Shown here one piece after another: positions 33,568-44,761 of a stretch of DNA of 64,000 nt; position 1 is the first letter of the stretch, and each line of letters begins with the position of its first letter. Source of the stretch: Metellina segmentata (Eukaryota > Arthropoda > Arachnida > Araneae > Tetragnathidae). The translations under genes and the position numbers were made by a program. The notes under the pieces are model-generated. The model had not been told where the DNA came from. It did not search any database and saw only the letters and a list, made by a program, of their open reading frames with translations. The DNA is taken from positions 99,823,441-99,887,440 of the forward strand of contig OX375874.1 of NCBI GenBank assembly GCA_947359465.1. The letters run 5' to 3'.

Positions 33568-35325
33568 AATCGTCTAATATAATCGCGATAGTCAATCGAT
33601 TAAGTTATATTAAAAATACTAATTATAAATAGTCATACCAGATGTTAATTAAGCCTGTATATGCTGTAGACATACTCATTCTAATGACACAATATTAGAT
33701 GACCTGTTAAGTTAGGGTTTCTAACGCATTTTTAAACTCCATCAATATGGTTGACAATCCCTTTGCATATTTTCAGTATAGTTAGCTAAGTGATTAGTCA
33801 TTGCAACGAAAAATTATTAGTAATTTTGAAAAGTAATTTGTTGTTTAAGTAACTAAAGATGATTTCGTTCCTCATTCACAGTGCTTCTAAATTATCTTTA
33901 TAAAATTTTGGTAATCTTGTTAATTAGACTGTGAGTAACTATCTTACCACACTCCAGAATACAAATTCATTTGATACAGAACAAAAACATACAAGTAATG
34001 AGTTTCTCTGTTTAATTTTAAGTCTGCAAACTTCATGTTCTAAACTAAAAACACAATTAGAACAATTAGGAGAGATAGCAAGTAAATTAACCATCAAAAT
34101 ACTGTCCAAAGTAAAATAATACTTACACAAAACATGAAGAAGTCCCATCAGAATAGGCATCAAGGGTGTAGAATAGTCACCTGTGAATTAGAAATTAATT
34201 ATTTCATCAAAGGAGAAAAGAATGTATCATGTCACTGATGCAAGACAAATATTCCGTTGTAAACATAATGAAGAATACCATCCACACTATATCGTGAGAT
34301 TGTTTCATATAACGAAGTTGATGAGCTACAGGTTGTAAATGGGTCAGTAACAATATGTACAGTCACGAAAAAAAAACGAACTACTTCTCTTCATTCGAGT
34401 ATTCTTAAGAGCAGAGAAAATTCAAAGATGGTGTTTTACAGGTCTCTATAAATAAACCGTCTTCTATAAATTCAAATGCATAAAATTCATATAAGGGGTC
34501 GTTTTTATACTAAATTGAGCACCAACTTCACAATTTATAATGGGAACCCTTTATTTCACAGCACAATTTCGAAACTATATTAAAAATTTAACTTCATATA
34601 CTAAATTTCATGCCATTAGGTCTTAGGATTGGATTGGATTTGGTTTTATGGCATTGAGTCCTCTTGGGACATATTATGCCAACCATTAGGTCTTAGTGTT
34701 TCGAAGTTATGAGTACAGAAAGATTGGAGCTCGTAATGTTAAATCAGTTTCTTAGACTTTTATACATATCTTCCTAAATAATATTTCTGTAGATATGATA
34801 TTTTGTACCATGTTACTGTTAAGCAACCCAAACAAAATCCATCTGATAATTTGCTTAAAAAGAAGTTTTTAGTAGAGTATATTAAGGCTTGTTGCCATAA
34901 GGGGTAAGTTGACATTCGCTTTGCATTTTTTACCATAGTAATTTGAGAGCGGTGATATCGGCACTATATAACGACACGTGTATGTTGAATCATCCACTCT
35001 TGTTTCAGTGTGATAAAAGCTTCCAGAAAGAGAAAAAAAATTAGAAGGAACGAAAAAAAAATGCTATTTTGGCAAGTAAATTTTTTTTCTTAATTGAAGG
35101 GGTTTTGGTGTTTTATGAAGCCCAAGAATATGATGAAGTGTTTTCAATGTCTGTATTATATAAAGTGAGTAATAAGAATTGTATTCATGTACTGGAATTT
35201 CTTGTTAAACTTATGTGGCAGCCATCTTGTCTAAAAATTCCTGGAGGAGCAAGTGGCATTTAAGTCGTGGGACATGTTAGGATAGGAAAGATTGTGGACA
35301 TCGACGGCGATGAATTTCATCTTTT
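33568..35325. repeat. segmental duplication, copy B
   Basis: Aligns with 1-795 plus 4330-5135. It lacks the 3.5-kb transposon, giving an intact empty site ATGTACAG at 34355-34362. It differs from copy A mainly by point changes and a short retroposon at 34609-34697. No frame is conserved between the copies, so it is non-coding. Confidence 0.88.
34609..34697 (-). mobile_element. short 5'-truncated retroposon insertion with 13-bp TSD
   Basis: CCATTAGGTCTTA occurs before and after an insert of about 60 bases, where copy A has it once. The insert starts GGATTGGATTGGATT, so on the minus strand it ends in a short AATCC tandem tail. That tail plus a 13-bp duplication fits a truncated LINE or SINE end. 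Insert bounds are approximate. Confidence 0.7.
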
Positions 35326-36461
35326 CATAAAATACTCTCTACTATAAAATACCATTTTAAGTCGCTGACTTAATTCCTTTTTGGATCAAGAGCAAAATGT
35401 TTAAAATAGTTTCTGGTTAAAATAAGGTTGAGTGAACAGTTTATTCTAAACATCTAAACCATTGCTGACCTGGAACTGAACCAGACCTCAATCTCATATA
35501 AAACTATTTTCCTAAATTGCATATGGTACAACCTGACAACAACTTAACACCCTATGTAAGCTTAAGAACATAATTCATGTTTGGCATTGCAAACTAGCAT
35601 TCGACTTTTCTCATAAATTCACCTCAAATATGCTTCACTTTTTCACATAAGCAGAACATGCATATTGGATTGTAGTAAGAAATTAATTCCTTGTCAATGA
35701 TTAGAAGACAATCTAAATATTCATCATGGCACTAGAAATAATACTACTGGAAAAGCATTTTTTAAATAGTTTGTAGCAATGAAGCGCGTATTCTTAATGC
35801 GGAAAATTACACGTAACTGTCCATTCTCACAAAGGAACCACAGAACTGATCTCTTAATAGACTAAATATTTAAATTTAAGCTGCTTATTCATTGAAATGT
35901 TTATGCCCGTAAATCACTGTTTCCCAAAGTGGACACTAACGTCTCCCTATGGGCGCTGAAGGAATCTTAAGAGGGGAAGAATTATGACCCTATGGAAAAT
36001 AAGGATCCTTGAGAAGCAATAGTGGGCAATAAGATGACAAAAAGAAATTGTCGCCTAAAAGGTTTAAGACTTATCTCCATCCGACCTTACAGACACTCAC
36101 TTTAGTGATACATTGTCGCAAGAATCAAGACGCAAGTACAATGAATCTTGTAGTGTACATCGCAAAATGCAATTTACGTCCAAAAACAAAACTATAGGTG
36201 GCACTAGAATTCAAAAGGGAATCCCAATAACATTTAGTTGATAATTGTTATTTCGAAAGAAATTTTGACGATATTTGATTATTTCCTGATTGCGTTGGGT
36301 TTACCGATTAGCGTCACGACACGAAATAATTCCTTCAAATTCAACCATCCGGAAAATGCAATGCGTGCTCACAGCCTGGAACAACATAATTATATAGAAA
36401 CTGAGAAAAATTTAATCAGATATTTAAATAATGGTATATTTGAGAAAATGAATTTAAAAGT
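35326..36461. other. intergenic DNA, no gene recognised
   Basis: An 84-codon frame at 36238-36492 has no recognisable motif and runs into the SINE remnant; I do not support it as a gene. Confidence 0.4.
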
Positions 36462-36646
36462 GATCAAATTGAACCACGGTCACCTGAGCTGACACCCCAC
36501 TCTCCAAACTTCTACACCATGACAACGTAAGGACGGCATGACAGTTTTAACATGCAATACCACCACTTTGTCTGCCTGTCTTTCGTTTAATTTGAACTCA
36601 CAACCATCCGGTTGCTTATCCTTAACTTTTCCAACCGGCTACTACA
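36462..36646 (-). mobile_element. tRNA-derived SINE remnant, third copy
   Basis: Minus-strand copy. The tRNA-like head (right end) reads GCCGGTTGGAAAAGTTAAGG with a decayed B box GTGAGTTCAAAT. The body keeps GTTTGGAGAGTGGGGTG and an ACCGTGGTTCAA segment with a small internal deletion. The 3' part is missing. Confidence 0.75.
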
Positions 36647-38655
36647 GCCAGCCATCAGAAAATATAGGGACGTGAAAAGTAGCGTTGTATGTAGAAATCA
36701 CGCGAATCACTGACTTTTGTGGATTCTGCACCAACTGAAGTTGATATGGCCTCAGCACCTGAAGTCGTGAGGGCGTGTCTCCAAAACGGCAGTGCGAAAA
36801 TAGTACGTATCGTACACAAGGAGACAACCAATATATAAGATAATAAAGTTCTTATTCTCCAAGAACATTAAGAATATATACAGTATTTACATCATCTCAT
36901 TAACATCATCATATTAGCATCATACTCCCACACATAAAAGTGTCAGTCACAGCCCACTGGTGGGGAGTCAACCTCACTCGCTGCTTCTCTCTATTTCTCT
37001 CTAACAGTCATCTCCAACGTCTCTCCGCAGTTTAAAAATAACCCAACGGTAAAAGTCAAAAACCAATCAGAGATCATCTGGACGAACATCACCTGTTTTC
37101 CTCGAGTCGTTGTAAGGCGTGTGGAAGAAGAAAAGCAGCTGGTGCTAAACAATTAAAAATCAGAATATATTCGGCATTCCGATGACACAATGGATTGGGC
37201 ACTTGCCCTGCAAGTGACGCCTCCTAAATGTCTAGCACAACGAAGTTTTTTCACGATGTAACATCGTTTATTTTATTAAATACCCGATCGGTCAACAAAG
37301 GACAAAAGGCCTTAAAGGGGTTAAACTGAAAAAGAAAATTAAAGGAAACAATATTAACGTAAAGTGCATACAATTTTAATAGAGGATTCGAAACAAGATT
37401 AAGATAAAAATATATCCATCCCCTTTCGTCCTTAAAGCAACGTCTCAGAATAACATTTCCAACGTTACGATTGTTTATCATTTGTGGCGTTAATTATCCA
37501 TTACGATTGATTATCAGTAAATGATTTAAACAAATGAAATTCATTAAATAAAAACACAAATCAACAAGCAGTGTTTAAATATTTGTGTGTGCAAAGTTGG
37601 AAAAATTCCGCTTAAGTTTAATCTGTTTGAAAGTAATTTAGTTCCATGTTTTTGCAATTTTTTTCAATTTGATATAAAACTCAATTTTAAGTAATAAAAC
37701 GATTTCTTTAATAAAACATAACTTTTTTATATCAGTTATTATTCATTGAGTATAGAAACCACATTAAGCCAATCGATTAGGTGTTCTTTGATGTTTTACG
37801 TTCAATAAGTCGATGTTTTACTTAGATTTCAAATCATAACAATACCCACTTTAATTATTCCAAAATATGTACACTTTAAATCTTATTTCTTTGAAAGTAT
37901 TCTTTATTCATCCCTAAAAGGTAAACACGTCATGACATCAATGAAAAATGAAATATTCTCTAATAGTCTCAGACTATGCCTTTTTGTGAGTGACATAAAT
38001 ATTGATATTTTAATGCTTAGAGATCTTTTAGGGCTTTAGCGCTCAGTATCCAAAAATCTCTCATTAAAAAAAACATGAATACGGTCTTGCAGTTTTAAAT
38101 TCATTACAAAAGCATAGTCCCATCATTTGTTAATTTACCATGTATTACAAAAGAAACCTTAAAATTGCTGTCATAGACAGACATTAAAGCATTGACGTCT
38201 TCTTTGCAGAGTTCTCTGACATCTCATTCTGTTTTATTTTCTCACAAGCATGTATTTTTCTTGGTAGTGGATTTTTCTTAGTTTATTAAAGGAGATTGTG
38301 GATCGTTTAAAATATTGATCTTTCTATCACAATTTCCATTTTGTTTAGATTCAGTAGACGGCTTACCTAGGTTCTTCAGAGTTATTTTTTAATATTCTTA
38401 TATTTAAAGATAGCTCTATTCAGAAGGCAACCTGGCTATTTGCTCTACGGTCATTGTGTTGATACTAACTGATTTGAAACGAATGGAAAGATTAAAATAC
38501 AAGGTACCAGTTTCCTTCATAAAGGTCGACAGATTGCCGTCCAAGGGCTGATATAGAAATAGTAGGCTTAGGGAAACAAGTTATAAGAAACGTAAACACT
38601 TTCGCTCAATAGTCGTTGCAAATTTCAAATCTTACGCAATAAGTATTTCATAAAC
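36647..38655. other. intergenic DNA upstream of receptor 3
   Basis: A 61-codon minus frame at 36642-36827 is adjacent to the SINE but unrecognised. CGATGACACAATGGATTGGGC at 37181 has a tRNA-like look without a B box. The rest is AT-rich without features. Confidence 0.35.
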
Positions 38656-39735
38656 ATGATACATGTGGATTTACCGCTGTGGCCGCATTTATATAACAAT
38701 TGCAACAAGAAAAACGAAACTTTTAAAACTGTATCTAGGTATTGCTCGTACTTTTCCGTAGGAGTTCTGCATGCTTACGGATTGTTCTTTTTTACGACAA
38801 GTTCAAGAGGTAATGACCCGAAAAAGACATTAGCTTACCTTTTGATTCCTTTTCTATCGTGTGTTCTTTGGTACTCCTTATTCTTACAAGAAAAACGGAT
38901 ACAGAAGCTGATACGCATCCAGAATTCGTATATATCACAAAAGCGCCCAACTACAAGTATGCTATTTTTAAACCTGTGCCTTTTTGCACTGCTTTCAATT
39001 TCACCATTTGTGTACGCAGCCATATATACGGTCTTTTACAACACGCAGACAGAGTCAGTTTCACACCTAACATATTTGTATAAACTTGAAGATAAAGAAT
39101 TGGTAACAATTGTCTGTTTAATAGGCTCTTACGGATATTACTTACTCCATGTGAAGTGGCCATGCATTGCTCTATGGTCAGTGTGTGTCTTATTGCATCG
39201 CAGTGGAAGAATTCTAGATCAGTTCTACAGAGACCTGATGGTAATGTATTTCAGCCTCTATTCGACAGACACTTCTGGAAAACTGAAGGAATACTTCGCA
39301 ATGGTGTACATGATAGAAATCATGAAAGAAGTGCTTTCATTGCCTTCACTCATCTTGGTGATGCTGAGTTTCTCAAACTTGTACATAATTTTAGCTAATT
39401 ATTTGAAGCAAGGTATAATTACTACATATAAGCACACGGTGCAGCTGTTGAGTATTACGTTTGCCTATTCGGCAATAATTATTTTGTTATCCCTATACAG
39501 CGCAAAAATTACGAACCGAATGTCAAAAATAAAAATCGCTTCGAGCAGAATATTACAGATATACGGATTCAGTAAAATGCTTCGTTCGGAGAATATATAT
39601 ATATTGAAAAGGATCGAAAAGGAAGAATTAATTTACATGACAGCTTGTGACTTTTTCGTTTTCACTAACCACTTCATAGTTTCTGCTTTCAGCTCCATAT
39701 TGGCATTCGGATTGCTCATTTACAACATGGAATAA
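38656..39735 (+). CDS. gustatory receptor-like seven-helix protein 3 (intronless)
   Basis: A complete 359-residue frame, three residues shorter than its paralogues because of a shorter first loop (SSRGNDPKKT). It begins MIHVDLPLWPH and keeps LSCVLWYSLFLQEKRIQKL, GYYLLHVKWPCIALWSVCVLLHRSG, LDQF and the last helix FTNHFIVSAFSSILAFG. AATAAA occurs across the stop (39731) and at 39759-39764. The same-strand spacing (receptor genes 4.2 and 5.4 kb apart) and shared start context support tandem duplication. Expected to be a plasma-membrane chemoreceptor subunit; ligand unknown. No defects are seen. Confidence 0.8.
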   Translation: MIHVDLPLWPHLYNNCNKKNETFKTVSRYCSYFSVGVLHAYGLFFFTTSSRGNDPKKTLAYLLIPFLSCVLWYSLFLQEKRIQKLIRIQNSYISQKRPTTSMLFLNLCLFALLSISPFVYAAIYTVFYNTQTESVSHLTYLYKLEDKELVTIVCLIGSYGYYLLHVKWPCIALWSVCVLLHRSGRILDQFYRDLMVMYFSLYSTDTSGKLKEYFAMVYMIEIMKEVLSLPSLILVMLSFSNLYIILANYLKQGIITTYKHTVQLLSITFAYSAIIILLSLYSAKITNRMSKIKIASSRILQIYGFSKMLRSENIYILKRIEKEELIYMTACDFFVFTNHFIVSAFSSILAFGLLIYNME

Positions 39736-40138
39736 AAACACTAATTTTAAAAGATCTCAATAAAAAGATTTGGTGTATATTTTGACATTATTGGAACATC
39801 AAAAATTTTATGTCGCTTTATTTTTAAATGATAAAATCACACTTTCTTTTCAAGATTACACTAACAAGATCTTTGACCAAATGTGGCTTGGCGTAATAAA
39901 ACACAATATACCAATCTAAGGAGAATTAAAACAAAATGGCCTCTTTTCAATTATACAAAATACATCTGATTCTGAATAAAGAGTTATTTGTGAAAAATAT
40001 CTTTAATTTGTGTTGGTAAACTGGAATTACTATGAAAGTATATTTACTTATGCTCCTGAGTAAATCAATAAGTTGTTTTGAGATATTACAATCTAAGCAT
40101 AAAACATTACCTCATGGTGTCTCATATATCCTCTGCTC
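39736..40138. other. 3' flank of receptor 3
   Basis: AT-rich, non-coding up to the first Helitron. Confidence 0.5.
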
Positions 40139-40139
40139 A

Positions 40140-41759
40140 TCTATATAAATAAGAATGGAGTGTTTGTTTGTACATTCAATATTTTCGACCCATTTCAAGT
40201 TTTCTATCCGTTTTGGACCCTTCTAATGCCGAATCCGCCTTTTTCTCGTTTGGTGTCTGTCTGTCTGTCTGTCCGTCTGTCTGTCTGTCTGTATGTTGTG
40301 CCCTATACACGTCCACGCGGTTTAAGATATTTTCATGGAAATTTGCATACAGTGAGTACTTATCTTCATTTAGTGAGTGGCATTGGTTGCGAAAGTCTGT
40401 CTGTCCGTCTTTCTGTTCTATGCTCGATTTTGTGTTTGTGTGTTTGTGTAGACATCACATGAATTGTATTCCAGATATTTGATTGCATTGTATTTTATTT
40501 TATACATTATCTATTAGTTTAGTGAATGCAATATTAAACACATTTCTTTATTGTTATATTTAGATGAGTTTCATGTTAAAACACCTAAGTAAGTATACTT
40601 AAATCAACCATAATTTGGTAGTTTTGGAAAAATTGGAATGTCTATTGAATATTACGATTACTTCGATTGCTTTACCAGTACTGCTGAAAAAGTAATTATT
40701 CTTCAATAAATTATATTTTTAATGGAATTTTAGCTCTGATACTTCATTTATTTCGAGTCTTATTTTTGTTCTTTGCGCAATGAAAACGATTTCGGAATAT
40801 TTGAGACAGACGATATTTTTCAACGAAACGAGAATGAACAAGAAAGATCGAGTGAGCAGTGATATTTTCTGTCTCTTTCGCTCTGAATTAATTTCACATT
40901 TCTAAATTTTGTGCACTTTTAGTTGTAAGTTGTGGCAACTGTGCGAGATCAAGAGATAAAAATGAATCACAAATTAATATCTTTAGAACAATTTTTCCGA
41001 CATCTTTTATTTTGTTCTATTTTGCTGTTTTCTGTAATATTTATTTATTATTTTAATAAATGTGTTTTCCTTCTCATCACACGCAACAGCACCACAAAGT
41101 TTTAGACTTAAAAATGTTAGGTAAGTCAGTATAAATTTTCAGTAAATTTTAAGTGTAGTTATGCCATTATTGAAAGAATAATGCCGTTATTTAAAGAATA
41201 ATGCCGTTTTTTGAAGAATAATGCCGTTATTGAAAGAATAATAATGTTTCAAAATCCAAACTAGAACTTTTTCCAACATAAAAAAATTTGTTGTAATAAT
41301 GACAGGAAAAGATTGCAAAATTTCACAATGTCGCATACCGGAGGCAAGAGTGCCACAAGTAAAAAAATATTGTTTTGTTGACTATGAGTGCGAGAGCACT
41401 CGCCGTAAATCGTAATTTTAATTAATTGAGTTGAACATGAAAAGAACTTAAGAAAGGGAATTCCAAATCTCACTCAAAATCGTCTTTTGTAGTAGAAACC
41501 TTTGTCATTACCTAGTCACCTTTCGTCATTTTGTAGCTTTGTCATACAGCAATTGTGCGATGTATGTGAAATTTATTACATGAATAGATATGCATGTGTA
41601 GGATTTGTGTCCAAAGTATGTTGTAGAAAATATAAAGATGGCGAAAGGTGTTAAAATAAATTTTTATTCCACAAAAAACGTAAGTCATTATATATTTTGA
41701 TTATCTCTTCAATCTAGAGTAAACTAATTCAAACCGAGTAAGGTCGGGTATCTTGCTAG
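40140..41759 (+). mobile_element. non-autonomous Helitron, family 1, copy 1
   Basis: Begins TCTATATAAATAAGAATGG after an A (40139) and ends with a short stem (CCGAG...GTCGG) and TTGCTAG before a T (41760). That matches the Helitron rule of 5' TC, 3' hairpin plus CTAG, insertion between A and T, and no target duplication. Inside: (CTGT)n at about 40257-40293, a CACGTCCACGCGG stretch, and a tandem array of AAGAATAATGCCGTTAT units at about 41160-41245. No Rep/helicase gene; open frames over the CTGT run are spurious. Confidence 0.88.
41160..41245 (+). repeat. about 21-bp tandem array in Helitron copy 1
   Basis: Four imperfect units of TATTGAAAGAATAATGCCG. The neighbouring copy has six (42735-42842). 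Confidence 0.9.
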
Positions 41760-41761
41760 TA

Positions 41762-43347
41762 TCTATATAAATAAGAATGGAGTGTTTGTTTGTACATTCA
41801 ATATTTTCGACCCATTTCAAATTTTCTATCCGTTTTGGACCCTTCTGATGCCGAATCCGCCTTTTTCTCGTTTGGTGTCTGTCTGTCTGTCTGTCTGTAT
41901 GTTGTGCCCTATACACGTCCACGCGGTTTAAGATATTTTCATGAAAATTTGCATACAGTGAGTACTTATCTTCATTTAGTGAGTGGCATTGGTTGCGAAA
42001 ATCTGTCTGTCCGTCTTTCTGTTCTATGCTCGTTTTTGTGTGTTTGTGTAGACATCACATGAATTGTATTCCAGATATTTGATTTTATTGTATTTAATTT
42101 TATACATCATCTATTAGTTTAGTGAATGCAATATTAAACATTTCTTTATTGTTATATTTAGTTGAGTTTCATACTAAAACACCTGAGTAAGTATACTTAA
42201 ATCAACCATAATTTGGTAGTTTTGGAAAAATTGGAATGTCTATTGAATATTACGATTACTTCGATTGCTTTACCAGTACTGCTGAAAAAGTAATTATTCT
42301 TCAATTTTTTTTTTTTATGGAATTTCATCTCTGATACTTCATTTATTTCGTGTCTTATTTTTATTCTTTGAGCATTGAAAACGATTTCCGAATATTTGGG
42401 ACAGACGATATTTTTCAATGAAACGAGAATGAACAAGATCGCGCGAGCAGTGATATTTTTTCTGGTTCTTTTGCTCTGAATTAATTTCACATTTCTAAAT
42501 TTTGTACACTTTTAGTTGTAAGTTGTGGCAACTGTGCGAGATCAAGAGATAAAATTGAATCACAAATTAATATCTTTAGAACAATTTTTTGCGACATCTT
42601 TTATTTTGTTTTACTTCGCTGTTTCCTGTTTTAAATATTTATTATTTTAATAAATGTGTTTTCCTTCTCATCACACGCAACAGCACCACAAAGTATTATA
42701 TTTAAAAATGTTAGGTAAGTCAGTATAAATTAGTAGTTATGCCATTATTGAAAGAATAATGCCGTTATTTAAAGAATAATGCCGTTATTTAAAGAATAAT
42801 GCCGTTAATTAAAGAATAATGCCGTTATTGAAAGAATAATAATGTTTATTAATCCAAACTGGAACTTTTTCCAACATTAAAAAATTCGTTGTAATAATGA
42901 CAGGAGAAGATTGCAAAATTTCACAATGTCGCATACCGGAGGCAAGAGTGCCACAAGTAAAAAAATATTGTTTTTTGACTATGAGTGCGAGAGCACTCGC
43001 CGTAAATCGTAATTTTAATTAATTGAGTTGAACATGAAAAGAACTTAAGAAAGGGAATTCCAAATCTTCCTATAAATCGTCTTTTATAGTAGTAACCTTA
43101 GTATCACCTTTCGTCATTTTGTAGCTTTGTCATACAGCAATTGTGCGATGTATGTGAAATGTATAACATGAATGGATATGCATGAGTAGGATTTGTGTCC
43201 AAAGTAAGTTATAGAAAATATAAAGATGGCGAAAGATGTTAAAATAAATTTTTATTCTACAAAAAACGTAAGTCATTATATATTTTGATTATCTCTTTAA
43301 TCTAGAGTAAACCAATTCAAACCGAGTAAGGTCGGGTATTTTGCTAG
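41762..43347 (+). mobile_element. non-autonomous Helitron, family 1, copy 2 (head-to-tail with copy 1)
   Basis: Starts TCTATATAAATAAG two bases after copy 1 ends (T41760, A41761) and finishes TTGCTAG before T43348. It is collinear and very similar to copy 1, with a shorter CTGT run and a longer internal 21-bp array. The arrangement is a direct tandem. Confidence 0.9.
42735..42842 (+). repeat. about 21-bp tandem array in Helitron copy 2
   Basis: Six units of the AAGAATAATGCCGTTAT repeat, against four in copy 1. Confidence 0.9.
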
Positions 43348-44509
43348 TAAATATTATAATATTAGTCACACACATACATTACCTACTTGATATCACTCTG
43401 AATTCAAAAAATATTTTCAGTAATAAAGCCTATTTTATGATGTTATTAGCAAAACCAATGTTGACTCTTACAAAAAAAAAAACTTTTTAATACTATTTTA
43501 CCTTGTGAGCAAATTTCCTGATAAAATAATATCTTTGAATTGAAGGTTTCCAGAAGCATAGTGAGGTATGACAACTTTCATATTTTCGAAGCTAGTAATT
43601 TTCAAATTAAAAAAAAACTTTTAATTTATACTTATTATTCACTGAATAGGTCTTGTTATTTTAAGCTTTAAACTTTACTTTCAAACCATTTGAAATTATC
43701 TTTCTCTTGAACATTTTATTTCCATTTTACTAAAGGAGTATTCATTCAGTTTTGAACGCTATGTAGCCCGAAACCTTACAATTGAATATGTAGGATAAAC
43801 TTTTGATCCTCAAATCTTCCTTTGGTCATCCTTTTGGGTAAAAAAGGATCTTTGTAGTACGATTTTGAAATTGTGTTACTTTAATTTGTAATACTTAATT
43901 TATATATTTTATAAAAAGCAATTTCATGTACTTTGTCTACGTTAACAATGCCCATTTCACCCACAAAGATCATAATATTTAAATCAGATGTCAGTAACTG
44001 TATTAACCCATAAAAGACGACTCTAAAATAGTTTAAAAAAATTAACTTTTTATCTTATAACTTGTTGATTTAGATCAATTAAAGTATACATTGAATTTTT
44101 CAGATTTTTTCGAAAATTATTTTTATGATTTTTTATCTGGCAAGATTTTTGACCAATCGTCTGTAGTGTGCACATAAATATAAAAGTATTATATAATCAA
44201 CAAATTTATAGAAAGACACAAATAACTTAAAAAGAACAATGAAAAATTTATGTAACACATTAAAACTAACAATATGAAGGAATATTGGCCTATTGTGGAT
44301 CCACATAGGTGAAGCCACCGTCTTCAGACACCAATTTCAGTGGCTTTGTATTTTCCCCATATCATTAATTTTAGTATTTAAGGAAGAAATTCAAATGAAC
44401 AGTTGATCTAAGTATATAATCTAAAAAGCAATTCAATATTCATATTTAATAACTATTATATAAAGCAATCCCATTTTTTTAGAACGAGCATCACCCCTAA
44501 AGTTCAAAC
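43348..44509. other. AT-rich intergenic DNA
   Basis: No gene or repeat boundary recognised. Confidence 0.4.
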
Positions 44510-44720
44510 ATTTGCGGCATTCTTGGTTTGAACAAGGAAGGATGCGTGATAAGTCTTATGACACTCAGGATGCAGAGGAACCTGACATTTTTGGCATCTA
44601 TAGACTGACGTTCCACCAAAAATTTGGCATCGGCCAAACTGTTGGTCTGACTTGTAAATCCAATGAGATCCCGTCTATCATATCTTTGTTGGTCGGATGC
44701 ATTCTTCTGCAGCACTAAAG
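44510..44720 (-). pseudogene. piggyBac transposase C-terminal zinc-finger fragment
   Basis: One minus-strand frame (about 44540-44615) reads CQKCQVPLHPECHKTYH. This is the C-x2-C...H-x3-C...YH cysteine-rich domain that closes piggyBac-type transposases and binds the element's ends. The stretch just before it (QFGRCQIFGGTSVYR) fits the first cysteines, but the frame breaks within the fragment. The rest of the transposase is missing. It is GC-richer than its surroundings. A (TC)n run follows at 44739-44761. Confidence 0.55.
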
Positions 44721-44738
44721 ATCTTTCTGGACCGTCTT

Positions 44739-44761
44739 ATCTCTCTCTCTCTCTCTCTCTC
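44739..44761 (+). repeat. (TC)n microsatellite
   Basis: About 11 TC/CT units directly after the piggyBac fragment. Confidence 0.95.

Noticed and set aside
35069..35263. 64-codon frame in the segmental duplication
   Set aside because: The frame is not maintained in the paralogous copy at 4.9-5.1 kb.
36642..36827. possible LINE-like minus-strand 61-codon frame
   Set aside because: Some residues resemble reverse-transcriptase-type text, but no catalytic or conserved motif could be placed.
40160..40482. Cys/Ser-Val-Leu-rich frames around 40.2, 41.8 and 57.8 kb
   Set aside because: They are translations of CTGT tetranucleotide runs in Helitron 5' regions and recur with the element.
41160..42842. 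CRISPR-like direct repeats
   Set aside because: The units are contiguous 21-bp tandem repeats without spacers, inside eukaryotic Helitrons.
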